This document shows positions 27,237 through 38,200 of a stretch of 64,000 nt of DNA, piece after piece. Below the pieces are notes generated by a model, which was not told the origin of the DNA, ran no database searches, and was given only the letters and a program-made list of their open reading frames with translations. Each line of letters begins with the position of its first letter. Position 1 is the first letter of the stretch. The position numbers and the translations under genes are program-made. This stretch comes from Streptomyces sp. S465 (GTDB lineage: Bacteria; Actinomycetota; Actinomycetes; Streptomycetales; Streptomycetaceae), in NCBI RefSeq assembly GCF_026898115.1, contig NZ_CP114036.1, positions 7,558,001 to 7,622,000 of the forward strand, read 5' to 3'.

Positions 27237-27539
27237 GTGTCCGACAGGGGCGGTCTTGCCGTCGTGTCCGATACTCCCGTGCCCAGCTGGTCACGGGAGC
27301 TGGAGCGGGTCTCGCTGTTATCGGCCCGGGAGGCCCAGACGTTCGCGCTGCTCGGCGCGGGCTGGTCCAACCGCCGTATCGCACTGCGGCTCCAGGTGAC
27401 CGAGCGCACGGTGAAGGCGCACGTGGCCTCAATACTCGCGAAACTACAGGTGGAATCCCGGCTGCAAGCCGGTCTGGTCGCCCTCAGCTACCGGCACCTG
27501 TACCAAAGTACAGTTTCCGAGCGGCATGTGGCCGGTTAG
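27237..27539 (+). CDS. Small LuxR-type (GerE-like) DNA-binding protein
   Basis: Only 100 residues, consisting of little more than the helix-turn-helix: SLLSAREAQTFALLGAGWSN then RRIALRLQVTERTVKAHVAS and ILAKLQVESRLQAGLVAL. There is no receiver, autoinducer or ATPase domain, so activity must be set by expression or a partner. GTG 27237 is preceded by an AAGGGGG ribosome site nine bases upstream. Such orphan GerE-type proteins are common cluster regulators, and this one lies directly upstream of the MFS/FAD/PKS genes on the same strand. Confidence 0.88.
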   Translation: MSDRGGLAVVSDTPVPSWSRELERVSLLSAREAQTFALLGAGWSNRRIALRLQVTERTVKAHVASILAKLQVESRLQAGLVALSYRHLYQSTVSERHVAG

Positions 27540-27630
27540 CGTTGCCCTGTCTGCCTCATTATCCGTCGGCCGGATATCGCATTGAACCGATCCGTCGCAC
27601 AGCAATCGCGCCGTCATAGGAAAGGTATTC

Positions 27631-29103
27631 ATGACTGACCGTTCCGGCCCGAGCGGAATGAATCCCGTGTGGACGCTGGTGGTGTCCGGACTCACCGTCT
27701 TCATGGCCGCCTTGGACAACCTCGTCGTCATCACCGCGCTGCCCGCCATCCAGCAGGACCTGGGCACCAGCCTCCAGGACCTGGAATGGACGGTGAACGG
27801 CTACACCCTCACCTTCTCGGTCTTCCTGATGGCCGGCGCGGCCGCCGGGGACCGGTTCGGGCGCCGCCGGGTCTTCCTGGCCGGCCTGGTCGTCTTCACC
27901 GGGGCCTCCGCCGCCGCGGCGCTGTCCGGCAGCGCGGACGCCCTGATCGCCGCCAGGACCGTGCAGGGCCTCGGGGCCGCCGTGGTGATGCCGCTGACGC
28001 TGACCCTGCTGACCGTCGCCGTCCCCGAGCGCCGACGCGGTCTGGCGCTCGGCGTCTGGGGCGCCCTCAGCGGGCTCGCGGTCGCGCTCGGCCCGCTGAT
28101 CGGCGGGGCCGTGGTGGAGAAGATCTCCTGGGAATGGATCTTCTGGGTCAATGTGCCGATCGGTGTGGTGGTGCTGGCGCTCGGCCTGTGGAAGCTGGCC
28201 GAGTCCACCCGCCCGGACACCTCGCTCGACCCGGCCGGCACCGTCCTGGTCAGCCTCGGGGTGTTCGGGGTGGTCTACGCGCTGGTGTCCACCACCGAAC
28301 ACGGCTGGTCCAGCGGCCGGGTGCTCGGGTTCCTGGCCGGCGGGGTGGTGGTCCTCGCGCTCTTCGTCCTCTGGGAGCTGCGCAGCGCCGAACCCATGCT
28401 GCCGATGCGGCTGTTCCGCAATCGCGCGCTCAGCGCGGTCAACGCCGCCAGTCTGCTGATGTTCGCGGCCATGTTCGGACTGGTCTTCCTGCTCACCCAG
28501 TTCATGCAGAACATCCAGGGCTTCTCGCCGCTGGAAGCGGGCGTGAAGATGCTGCCGTGGACGGCGATGCCGGTCGTGGTCGCCCCGCTCGCGGCGCTGC
28601 TGACCGCCCGGCTCGGCAACCGCCTGGTGGTCGCCGCGGGGCTGCTGTTCGAGGCCGCGGGGCTGGCCTGGCTGGCCTCCGTGGTGAGCGTGGACACCGC
28701 GTACGCCGACCAGGTGCCCGGCCTGGTGCTCGGCGGAATCGGTCTGGGGCTGTTCTTCTCGCCCGTCGCGGAAATGGCGATGAGCATCGTCGCCCCCCGC
28801 GACCAGGGAATCGCCTCGGGCGCCAACAACACCTTCCGCGAGCTCGGTGGCGCACTCGGCGTCGCGGTGCTGACCTCCGTATTCACCACGCTGGGCGGAT
28901 ACGGATCGCCCCAGGAATTCGTGGACGGGCTGCGGCCCGCCTCCTGGATCGGCGCCGGAATCGCCGCCCTCGGCTGTCTGGCCATTCTCACGGCACCGCG
29001 CGGCCGCACCGCGCCGGGTGAATCGACGGTGATTTCCTCGGGCGCCGGCGAGACCGTCGAGGACGCACGCCTGGGAAACCTTCCGAGCCGGCAGCGCAAC
29101 TAG
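27631..29103 (+). CDS. MFS drug exporter, DHA2/EmrB-QacA family
   Basis: 490 residues and about fourteen membrane helices. Motif D1 (LDNLVVITALPAIQQDLG) and motif A (GDRFGRRRVFLAG) are followed by motif C (LGPLIGGAV). The C-terminal tail is short and polar. Members export drugs or natural products using the proton gradient. An AGGAAAGG-like ribosome site precedes ATG 27631. Its place between a LuxR regulator and a biosynthetic monooxygenase suggests export of, and self-resistance to, the cluster product. Confidence 0.92.
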   Translation: MTDRSGPSGMNPVWTLVVSGLTVFMAALDNLVVITALPAIQQDLGTSLQDLEWTVNGYTLTFSVFLMAGAAAGDRFGRRRVFLAGLVVFTGASAAAALSGSADALIAARTVQGLGAAVVMPLTLTLLTVAVPERRRGLALGVWGALSGLAVALGPLIGGAVVEKISWEWIFWVNVPIGVVVLALGLWKLAESTRPDTSLDPAGTVLVSLGVFGVVYALVSTTEHGWSSGRVLGFLAGGVVVLALFVLWELRSAEPMLPMRLFRNRALSAVNAASLLMFAAMFGLVFLLTQFMQNIQGFSPLEAGVKMLPWTAMPVVVAPLAALLTARLGNRLVVAAGLLFEAAGLAWLASVVSVDTAYADQVPGLVLGGIGLGLFFSPVAEMAMSIVAPRDQGIASGANNTFRELGGALGVAVLTSVFTTLGGYGSPQEFVDGLRPASWIGAGIAALGCLAILTAPRGRTAPGESTVISSGAGETVEDARLGNLPSRQRN

Positions 29104-29198
29104 ATTTCGACACAGAGCCAAGCCAGAACGAAGACAGAGCGAAAAGATGATCCAACCGGCCCCCGGATCCCGGGTGACCGTTGGGTATGGGGGTCGCT

Positions 29199-30572
29199 AT
29201 GTACGACGTCATTGTGGTGGGAGCGCGCATCAGCGGGGCATCGACGGCGATGCTCCTGGCGCGAGCGGGGTACCGCGTCCTCCTGCTCGACCGGGCGAAA
29301 TTCCCCGGCGGAAAGGGGGCCGCGACCAATCTGGTCCACCCCCCGGGAATTCTCCGGCTGAAGCGCTGGGGACTGCTGGACGAGGTGGCCGCCACCGGCT
29401 GCCCGCCCATTCACTCCTACGGTCTGCAGAGCGGCCCCGTTCACCTCATGGCCAAGCTGCCCGCCGTCGAGGGTGTGGCCGAGGCGTACTCCCCGGAGCG
29501 CCGCAAGCTCGATGAGATCCTGCTCCAGGCCGCCGTCAAGGCTGGGGCGGAACTGCGGGAACAGGTCGCGCTGCGCGAACTGCTGACGGATGAGCAGGGC
29601 ACCGTCATCGGCGTCCGGGCCGAGACCGAGGACCGCACCCCCCTCGTGGCGCACGCCCGGCTGGTGGTCGGCGCCGACGGCTCGAACTCCACCGTCGCCC
29701 GGCTGGTGGGCGCGGAGAAGTACGAATCCCATCCGGTGCTCAACAAGAGCCACTGGTCGTACTGGGCCGGTCTGCCGCACGACGGCAAGGTGCGCACCTA
29801 CCGCCACCGCCATCGGCACGCCTTCACCTGGCCCACCCACGACGGGCTCACCATCGTCGGCGTGGCCCTGCCGGTCAAGGACTTCAAGGCGGCGCCCGAC
29901 GAGGAGCGCGACGCCACGGTCATCGCCGCCTTCGAGGACGTCGACCCCGAGTTCGCGGCGCGGCTGCGGGAGACCCGGCGCGCCGACACGTGGATGACCG
30001 GCGCGGTCCCCAACTTCCTGCGCCACTGTCACGGCCCCGGCTGGGCCCTGGTCGGCGACGCGGGCTACACCCGCGACCCCATCACCGCGGCCGGTATCAC
30101 CGACGCCCTGCGCGGCGCCGAACTGCTGGCGCAGGCCGTGGAGCCCGCCCTGTCCGGCGACCGCGACCTCACCGTCGCGCTCACCGACTACGCCCGGCGC
30201 CGTGACGCGCTGGTGAGCGGCCACTTCCGGTACACCCGCGACCATGCCGCGATCGCCGACTACAACCGCGAGGAGCTGGAGTTCATCCGGGCGATGGCCC
30301 GCAGCCCGCACCACGGCAGTGGGATGGTCGGGATGTTCGCCACGATCGTCCCGCCGGCCGAGTTCTACTCCCCGGCCAACATCCACGCCCTCTTCGACCA
30401 CATCCCCGCGGGCCCCGAGCCGGGCTGGAAGATCCGCATGGTGCGCTGGCTGGTGCGCGGCGCCCCCAGGCATCTGCCCCCGGCGACCCGGTTCGCCGAC
30501 CGGCTGATCGCCGCCAACCTCGGGAGCATGGGCGCCTTCCTGCTCGGCTCCCCGGTCGCCCGAGCGGCCTAG
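29199..30572 (+). CDS. FAD-dependent monooxygenase/oxidoreductase
   Basis: About 457 residues of the PHBH/geranylgeranyl-reductase-like flavoprotein group. The dinucleotide fold is YDVIVVGARISGASTAMLLA and the second FAD motif WALVGDAGYTRDPITAAGI; RLVVGADGSNSTVARLVG is the DG motif of aromatic-hydroxylase-type enzymes. Hydroxylation or epoxidation of a lipid-like or aromatic substrate is possible. ATG 29199 has GGGGG six bases upstream; upstream in-frame starts (29181, 29187) add a few residues. It lies 95 bp after the MFS gene and 160 bp before the AT-ACP gene, so it may act in the same pathway. Confidence 0.87.
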   Translation: MYDVIVVGARISGASTAMLLARAGYRVLLLDRAKFPGGKGAATNLVHPPGILRLKRWGLLDEVAATGCPPIHSYGLQSGPVHLMAKLPAVEGVAEAYSPERRKLDEILLQAAVKAGAELREQVALRELLTDEQGTVIGVRAETEDRTPLVAHARLVVGADGSNSTVARLVGAEKYESHPVLNKSHWSYWAGLPHDGKVRTYRHRHRHAFTWPTHDGLTIVGVALPVKDFKAAPDEERDATVIAAFEDVDPEFAARLRETRRADTWMTGAVPNFLRHCHGPGWALVGDAGYTRDPITAAGITDALRGAELLAQAVEPALSGDRDLTVALTDYARRRDALVSGHFRYTRDHAAIADYNREELEFIRAMARSPHHGSGMVGMFATIVPPAEFYSPANIHALFDHIPAGPEPGWKIRMVRWLVRGAPRHLPPATRFADRLIAANLGSMGAFLLGSPVARAA

Positions 30573-30733
30573 CCCCGCCCTTCCGGCGCGCCCACGCGCC
30601 GGGGGCACTTCCGCGGCCCGCCCACGCGGCACCGCCGCGACCTCACAACGGCCATCGGCCGTCCACAGCGCCGCGTCACCCGTGCGGGTGGCGCACCTCA
30701 TCCATCGTCACCCCTTCCACCAGGAGGTTCGGC

Positions 30734-32251
30734 ATGTCCACCCATCTGCCCGTCGACGCCACGACGGCCTTTCTCTTCCCCGGTCAGGGCGGCTTCGACG
30801 GCGAGGCGCTCCGCCGCGCCAAGGAGCTCCACCCCCAGATCGGCCGGGTCTTCGAGCGGCTCGACACCGTGACCGAGGAGCTGTACGCCCGCCGCATCTC
30901 CGATGTGCTCTTCGGCGAGCGCAAGGCCGATCTGCGCGATCTGCTCGACAGCGACCCGTGGGCCTCCCAGGTCGCCATCTACGGCGCGGGCCTGGCCGGC
31001 TACGAGATCCTCGCCGCCCGGGGCGTCACCCCCGACGTCCTGGCCGGCCACAGCCTCGGCGAGATCACCGCCCTGGTGGCGGCCGGGGCCTTCTCGGTCG
31101 AGGACGGCGTCCGGATCGTCGCCCAGCGCGTCGCCGTGATCGAGCGGCAGGGCGGTGTCGACGGCCGCATGGTGGCCCTGTCCGCGAGCGCCGAGCGCAC
31201 CCGCAAGCTGCTGGAGCTGGTGGACGAGCCGCTGCTGGCCGTCGCCACCGAGAACCACGACGAGCAGACCGTCGTCAGCGGCCCCGCCGGAATCCTGGAC
31301 CGGGTGGTGGCGATCGCCGGACAGCTGGGCGTGGGCGCCATCGAGATCGACACCCCCTTCCCCTTCCACACCCCGGCGCTGGCCCCCGCCGCCCCCGAGT
31401 TCGCCGCGTACGTACGGAAGCTGGACCAGCATCCGCTGCACCGCCCCGTCTACTCGCCGATCCTCCAGCGCTACTACGAGCCCGGGGACGTGCTCGCCGA
31501 CCTGCTGGCCGAGCACTTCACCCAGCCGGTGCGGTTCGCCGCGGCCGTGCGGCACCTGCGGGAGACCGGCGTCAAGGTGTTCGTGGAGGCGGGCGGGCGC
31601 GCCGCGCTCTCCAAACTGGTCGCCAAGGTGACCACGGGCTCCCCGGTGCGGTCGCTGCCCACGCTGGCCCTGACCGGCGGACGGCTCGCGCTCGACGGAA
31701 CCCTCCAAGAGCTGCGCGAGGCCGGTCTCGCCGCGCCCGAGCGCGGCGGGCTCGCCGAACTGCTGGCCCCCTCGGTGCCCGCCGAGGTGTTCGCGGCGTA
31801 CTGGAGCGAGCGCGGCCAGATGGTGCTGGAGCTGGTCCGCACCGAACTGGACGCCTTCCGCAAGTCCACCGAGCCCCGGCGCGCCGAGCCCGAGCCCGCC
31901 GCCGAGACCGCACCGGCCCCGGCCCCGGCCTCGTACGGGTCCGGGTCCGGGCCGCGGCCGGAGGCGTACGACCGTGAGCGGCTCTTCGCGGAGCTGCGCA
32001 CCCTCTACGCCGAGGCGCTCGAATACCCCGAGGACGTCTTCGAGGACGAGGTGCAGCTGGAGGCCGAGCTGGGCGTCGACTCCGTCAAGCAGGTCGAGCT
32101 CCTGTCCAGGGTCTCCAGCCGTTACGGGCTGCCGCCGCGCGAGTCCGGCTTCCGGCTGGCGACCTACAACACCATGGGCAAGATCACCGACTTTGTGCTC
32201 CAGCAGCTGAACGACCAGGGGGCCCACGCGGCGGCCTCCGCCGCGGGCTGA
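30734..32251 (+). CDS. Polyketide synthase component: acyltransferase plus acyl carrier protein
   Basis: 505 residues, two domains. Residues ~1-300 form a malonyl-type acyltransferase: FLFPGQGG at the N-terminus, Ser107 in GHSLGEI, partner His in PFPFHTPAL, and FVEAGGRAALSKLV late. After a Pro/Ala linker (~375-410) there is one acyl carrier protein, with phosphopantetheine Ser450 in LGVDSVKQVELLSRV. It carries the only ACP I can find in the cluster, so it must serve the KS in trans. The start is set by AGGAGG six bases before ATG 30734. An AT-ACP didomain without a KS is unusual for modular PKS but fits split, fatty-acid-synthase-like systems. Confidence 0.92.
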   Translation: MSTHLPVDATTAFLFPGQGGFDGEALRRAKELHPQIGRVFERLDTVTEELYARRISDVLFGERKADLRDLLDSDPWASQVAIYGAGLAGYEILAARGVTPDVLAGHSLGEITALVAAGAFSVEDGVRIVAQRVAVIERQGGVDGRMVALSASAERTRKLLELVDEPLLAVATENHDEQTVVSGPAGILDRVVAIAGQLGVGAIEIDTPFPFHTPALAPAAPEFAAYVRKLDQHPLHRPVYSPILQRYYEPGDVLADLLAEHFTQPVRFAAAVRHLRETGVKVFVEAGGRAALSKLVAKVTTGSPVRSLPTLALTGGRLALDGTLQELREAGLAAPERGGLAELLAPSVPAEVFAAYWSERGQMVLELVRTELDAFRKSTEPRRAEPEPAAETAPAPAPASYGSGSGPRPEAYDRERLFAELRTLYAEALEYPEDVFEDEVQLEAELGVDSVKQVELLSRVSSRYGLPPRESGFRLATYNTMGKITDFVLQQLNDQGAHAAASAAG

Positions 32252-32299
32252 ACCGCCCACCCCCTCGTCGCAGAAGTCGCAGAAGGAGTCAGTCGTTCC

Positions 32300-35200
32300 A
32301 TGAAAGACCTCATGGGGAAGGTGGCCCTGGTCACCGGAGGTTCCAAGGGCGTGGGCAAGGCGATCGCGCGGACCCTCGCGGACCGCGGCGCCGCCGTCGT
32401 CCTCAACTACTTCCACTCGCACGACCAGGCCAAGCGCACCAGGGACGAACTGGTGGCACGCGGCGCCCGGATCGAGCTCGCACGGGCCTCGGTGGCCCGG
32501 CAGGAGCAGGTCGACCGGATGTTCGCCGAGATCGAGGAGCGCCACGGGCGGCTGGACATCCTCATCAACAGCGCCGCCAACGGGGCCCTGCTGCCCCTGG
32601 CCGAGGTGACCGACGAGGACATCGCCAAGGCCATCGACACCAACTACAAGGGCGGACTGCGCTGCGCCCGCGCCGCGGCCCCGCTGATGGCGCGCACCGG
32701 CGGCGGGTCGATCGTCACCGTCTCGGCGCTCGGCGGCTCGCAGATGGTGATGGCCAACTACTCGGCCTGCGCCCCCGCCAAGGCGGCCGCCGAGGCGGCG
32801 ACCCGCTATCTCGCCGTGGAGTTCGCCCCGCTCGGCATCCGGGTGAACACGGCGTCGGCCGCGATGCTCGAAAGCGAGGTCGCGGACAAGTTCCCCCGGG
32901 CCCAGGAGATGCAGGAGGTGATCGCCAAGGCGACCCCCTTCGGACGCCTGGGCACTCCGGAGGAGTTCGCGGACGTCGTGGCCTTCCTGGCCTCCGACGC
33001 CTCGCGGTGGATCACCGGACAGGTAGTCCTCGCCGACGGCGGACTGACCCTGGGCGCGGCCCTCCTGTCCCCACCGACCGCCACCCCCACGGCGGGGGAT
33101 GCCCGGGTGTCGGGGGTGGCTGCCGCGCCGGGGATGGCTGCCGCATCGGGGGTGGCTGCCGCGCCGGAGGACACCGCCGCGTCGGGGGAAGTCCCCGTAG
33201 CGGGGGTGGCCCCCGCGTCGGGCGTGGCTGCCGTATCGGAGGATGCCCGGGTGTCGGGGGTGGCCTCCGCACCGAGGGCGGCCCCCGCAGCGGAGGAAGT
33301 CTCCGCAGCGGGGATGGCCGCCGCAGCGAGGGAGGTCCCCGCGTCGGGGGCGGCCCCCGTATCGGAGGATGCCCGGGTGTCGGGGGTGGCCCCCGCGTCC
33401 GGGGTGGCCCCCACAGCGGATGAGACCGCCGCAGCGGGGGTGGCTGCCGCGCCGGAGGACACCGCCGCGTCGGGGGAAGCCCCCGCAGCGGGGGTGGCTG
33501 CTGCGTCGGGGGAGGTCCCCGCGTCGGGCGTGGCTGCCGTGTCGGGGGAAATCCCCGCGTCGGGCGTGGCTGCCGTATTGGAGGAGGTCCGGGTGTCGGG
33601 GGTGGCCCCCGTGCCGGGGATGGCTGCCGCATCGGGGGAGACCGCCGCGGCGGAGGAAGTCCCCGCGGCGGGGATGGCCGCCGCGCCGCGGGCGGTCCTT
33701 GCGCCGGAGGTGGCCGCTGCGCCGCAGGGGGCCCCTGCACCGGGGTCCGCGGCCGTTGTGGCGGAGGCCGTACCGGAGTCCGCGCCCGCGCCCGTCGTGC
33801 CGTCCGGGCCCGTGCGGGCCACGGGCCCGGCCGCCGGCGTGGCCGGGGTCCTGGAGGCGCCCGATCCCGCCGGGCTCCCCGGCGTCCCCGATGACGCGAT
33901 CGCCGTCGTCGGCATGGGCCTGGCCGTCGCCGGGGCGAACAGTCCCGAGGAGTTCTGGAAGCTCCGTACGACCGGTGACGAGCTGTTCGTGAAGATCCCC
34001 CGGGACCGCTGGCGGCACGAGAACTTCCACGCCGCCGACACCGCCGCCGAGGACAAGGCGTACGCCGACCGCTGCGTCTTCATCACGGACTTCGAGGCCG
34101 TCCCCGGCTCCGTCGACAGCATGGCCGACGGCGCGGACGACCACGAGTTGACCACCATGTGGCTGCGCCACAGCCTGGTCCAGGCCCTCGGCGGGGTGCG
34201 CCGCCGGGACACCGACCGCTGCTCCTTCGTCGTCGGCTACACCCCCGACGGCAGCCAGCACCTCGAAGAGGCCGGGGTGCTGGACAGCGTCACCCGGATG
34301 ACCCGCGACATCCTCCGGGACCTGCCGCTGGACGACGGCGAGCGCGCCGCCCTCGGCGGCGACATCGAAGCCGCCCTGGCCCGCCGCTACTGGCGCGCCG
34401 GACAAGACCGTTCGCGGTTTCTGCCGCACCGGGTGGGCGAGTTGGCGATGCGCGGTCTGCTGCCGCCGTCCACCGAGCTGCACATGGTGGACACCGCCTG
34501 CTCCTCGTCGCTGTACGCGATCGACATCGCGGCCAAGGGCCTGCTCATGGGCAAGCAGGACATCGCCGTCTGCGGCGGCGCCTTCGCCCTCGCACCGCGC
34601 GGCACCGTGCTCTTCTCCAAGCTCCAGGGGCTCTCCAAGCGCGGTGAGGTGCACGCGCTGGACGAGGACGCCGATGGGGTGATCTTCGCCGACGGCGCCG
34701 CGCTGGTCGTCCTCAAGCGGCTGAGCCGGGCGCGGGCCGACGGCGACAAGGTGCTCGGGGTGCTCCGGGCGTTCGGCTCGTCCTCCGACGGCAAGGGCAA
34801 GGCCATCTACGCGCCCAACGCCGCCGGTCAGAGCCTGGCGGTGCGGCGCGCCCTGGAGGCGGGCGAGGTCGAGGGCGGCGCGGTGCAGTGGGTCAACGCC
34901 CACGCCACCGGCACGCCGGCCGGTGACCTCGCGGAGTTCACCACGCTGCGGGAGTACTACGGCACCGCCGGACCGGCCGCCGTGACCTCCAACAAGTCCC
35001 TGATCGGGCACACCGGCTGGGCGGCGGGCGTGGTCTCGCTCATCGAGAACCTGCTGGGCCTGGCCGAGCACACCATCCCCGGGCAGTTCCGCTTCTCCAG
35101 GCCCCGCGAGGACTTCCGGCTCGCCGAGACCGGACTGGAGATCACCCCCGAGCGCAAGGACTGGCCGGGCCGGCCGGACGGGCCGCGGCTGGCCGCGGTG

Positions 35201-38200
35201 TCCGGCTTCGGCTTCGGCGGCACCAACGCCCACCTGATCGTCTCCGAGTACTCCGAGTACCGCCGGCCCGCCGCCTCGCAGAACGCCAACGCCAAAACCA
35301 CCGCCCCCGCCACCGTCACCAAGGTCCCGGACACCGGCAGCCGGGTGGCCATCGTCGGCTGGTCGGCCCATCTGCCCGGACTGGACGGCCGCGAGGAGGT
35401 CACCCGCTGGCTGGGCGGCGGCCCGCGCCCCCGCGACAGCTTCGGCGAGGAGTACCCGGCGCCGCCGTTCAGCAAGGTCCGGCTGCCTCCCAAGACCATC
35501 CGCGCCCTGGACCGCTGCCAGCTGATGATCGTGGAGTGCGCCCATCAGCTGCGCGACCGGATGCCCGAGTTCTGGCAGGAGCGGGCGCTCAAGACCGGGG
35601 TGTTCGTCGGCCACATGGGCCCGACCCGCGCCGCGATGCTCTACGCCAACCGCTGCTACCTCGACGACATCGCCGAGGCGCTCGGCGAGCTGCGCTCCGA
35701 GGCCCTGCCCGGTGTGCTGGAACGGCTCGGCGACCGCGTACGCGGCCTGATCCCGGCCTCCAACGAGGACTCCTTCCCCGGCCAGATGCCCAACATCATC
35801 TCGGCCCGGGTGGCGAACTACTTCGACCTCAACGGCCCGAACATGACGATGGACTCCGGATTCGCCTCCGCCGTCTCCTCGATCACCTCCGCGGCCCGCT
35901 ATCTGCGCACCGGGGAGCTGGACTTCGCGCTCGCGGGCGGCATCAACGGCAACAGCCTCCCGGAGTACCGGACGCTGATCGGCGCGCTGCTGCCGCCGGA
36001 GGCCGAGGAACTCGCCGAGGGCGCCTTCCTGTTCGCCCTCACCACCGAGGAGCGGGCCCGCGCCGCGGGGCTCACGGTGCTGGCCTACGTGGACGAACCG
36101 CTCGGCGCCGTCGAGGCGGGGCGCGGCGAGTCCGCCCCGGACGAGGTCCTGCTGTGCGGTGCGCCCGCGCCCGAGCACGCCCGCTATCTGGGGGCGGCCG
36201 GCGGTCTGGCCGTCCTCAAGGCGCTGCACCGGCCCTCGGGGACCGTGGAGATCGCCACCGACGAGAGCGAGAGCGCCGCCGGGGCCCGGCTCCGGCTGAC
36301 CATCCCCGGCGAGGCCCTGGAACCCGGCGACGACCCCGGTTCCGGCGGCGCCGAGGCGGTCCCGGCCGCGCTGTCCGCCGAGGCGGTCCCGGCCGCGCTG
36401 CCCGCCGCGCTGCCCGCCGCGTTCGCCACCGACGGGCGGCTCGCGGACGGCACCCCGGTCCGGGTCCGCCGCCAGGTGCCCGTGCTGACCGAACTGCCCG
36501 CGCGCACCGTGCGCGAGCGCGTCCCCTTCCTCCCGGCCGGCGCGGTGGTGCTCACCGACGCCCCCGGGCCGCTCGCCGAGGTCGTGCCGCCGGACGCGGA
36601 CCTCACCGTCCTGTCCACGGCGCCGCTTGCCGCCCCGCGCCCCGGCTGGCACCACCTGCCCGAGGTCACCGAGGAGTCGGTCCGCCGGGCCCTGGCCGGC
36701 GCGGGCCCCCGGATCACCCACCTCAGGGTGGTCGGCGACCTCGGTGCGGCGGCCACGGACGGCCCCGCGCCCGCCCTCACCGCCCTGCACGACGCCGCCT
36801 ACCTGACGCTCCAGCACGCGTACGACGACCTCGGCGACCCCGGCTCCTCGGCCGTGGCGCTGCTGCTGGGCGCCGCTCCCGGCGGCACCCCGCACCCGTA
36901 CACCGGGCTGTTCACCGGGCTGTGGAAGACCGCGGCCCTGGAGCGCGACGCGTGCCTGGCCTTCGCGCTGTGCACCTCCGCCACCGACCTCGCCGGGGCC
37001 ATCGCCCGCGCCGAGGAGGAGAGCGCGGCCGAGCGGGTCTTCCCCGTGGTGTTCGACATCGACGGCGTACGGAAGGCGTATCTGCTCTCCGACGAGCCGA
37101 ACGACCTGCGCGAGGGGGCGCCGGCCGTGCTCGGCCCGGACTCCGTCGTGGTGGTCGCCGGCGGCGCCCGGGGCATCACCGCCGAGGTGGTCAAGGCGGT
37201 CGCCGAGCACTTCCGGCCCCGGATCTACGTCCTGGGCAGCAACTCCCTGGACGACTACCCGCCGGAGACCTATCAGGGGACCGACGAGGAGTTCGCCGCC
37301 CGCCGCTCCGGCTACATCAAGACGGAGATCGCCCGGCGTGACGGCCGTACCGTCGCCGACATCAACCGCGCCTTCGACCGCATGGTCAACGCCCGCTGGG
37401 CGCGCCGGAACCTGGACGAGATGGCCGCCCACAGCGGGGCCGGCCGGGTCACCTACCTCACCTGCGACATGCGCGACGGCGCCGGGGTGGACCGGGCGAT
37501 CGGCCGGGTCCTGGCCGAGCAGGGGCGGATCGACCTGCTGGTCAACGCCGCCGGGCTACAGCGCTCGGGGCTGATCAAGGACAAGGGCTTCGCCGAGTTC
37601 ACCGCCATCCGCGATCTAAAGCTGGACTCCTACCTCCACCTCAAGCGTGCCCTGCGCACCGCCCCGCCCCGGCTGTGGTGCAACTTCGGCTCGCTGCTGG
37701 GCTACTTCGGGCAGCTGGGGGAGGCCGACTACGCCGCGGCCAACGACTTCCTGGCCGCCGCCGCCACCCACGCCCGCGCCACCGACCCGCAGGCGGACGA
37801 GGTCACCATCGGCTGGACGCTGTGGGAGGGCGTCGGCATGGGGGCCAACGAGCTGACCAAGGCGTACTACGAGCGCGCCGGCTCGTACAGCAACATGGCC
37901 GTCGCCGAGGGCGTCCACCACTTCGTCCAGGAGCTGCACGCCCCCGTGCGGCGCCCCTCCGTCGTCCACCTCGGCGACGCCGAGCGCGCCACGGTCGAGC
38001 GCTTCTACCCGGGCTACCTCTCCACCACCGGCGGGCCGCGGCGGCCCGGGTTCTTCCTGCGCCGGCTGGTGGCGTCCGATGAGCGGTCCCAGGTCCACGA
38101 GTGCGCCTTCGACCTGGAGACGGACGGCTATCTGGCACACCACACGGTGCGCGGCGAGGCCACCCTGCCCGGCACCTTCGTCACCGAACTGGCCGCCGAG

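Noticed and set aside
33095..33765. Tandem acyl carrier proteins in the PKS linker
   Set aside because: No GxDS-type phosphopantetheine motif occurs; the region is only Ala/Val/Gly/Pro repeats.
30698..37432. Unbroken antisense frame of over 2,200 codons opposite the PKS genes
   Set aside because: Its composition is low-complexity Gly/Arg/Ala/His with no recognisable domain. Very GC-rich codon bias on the sense strand keeps stop codons out of the antisense frame.
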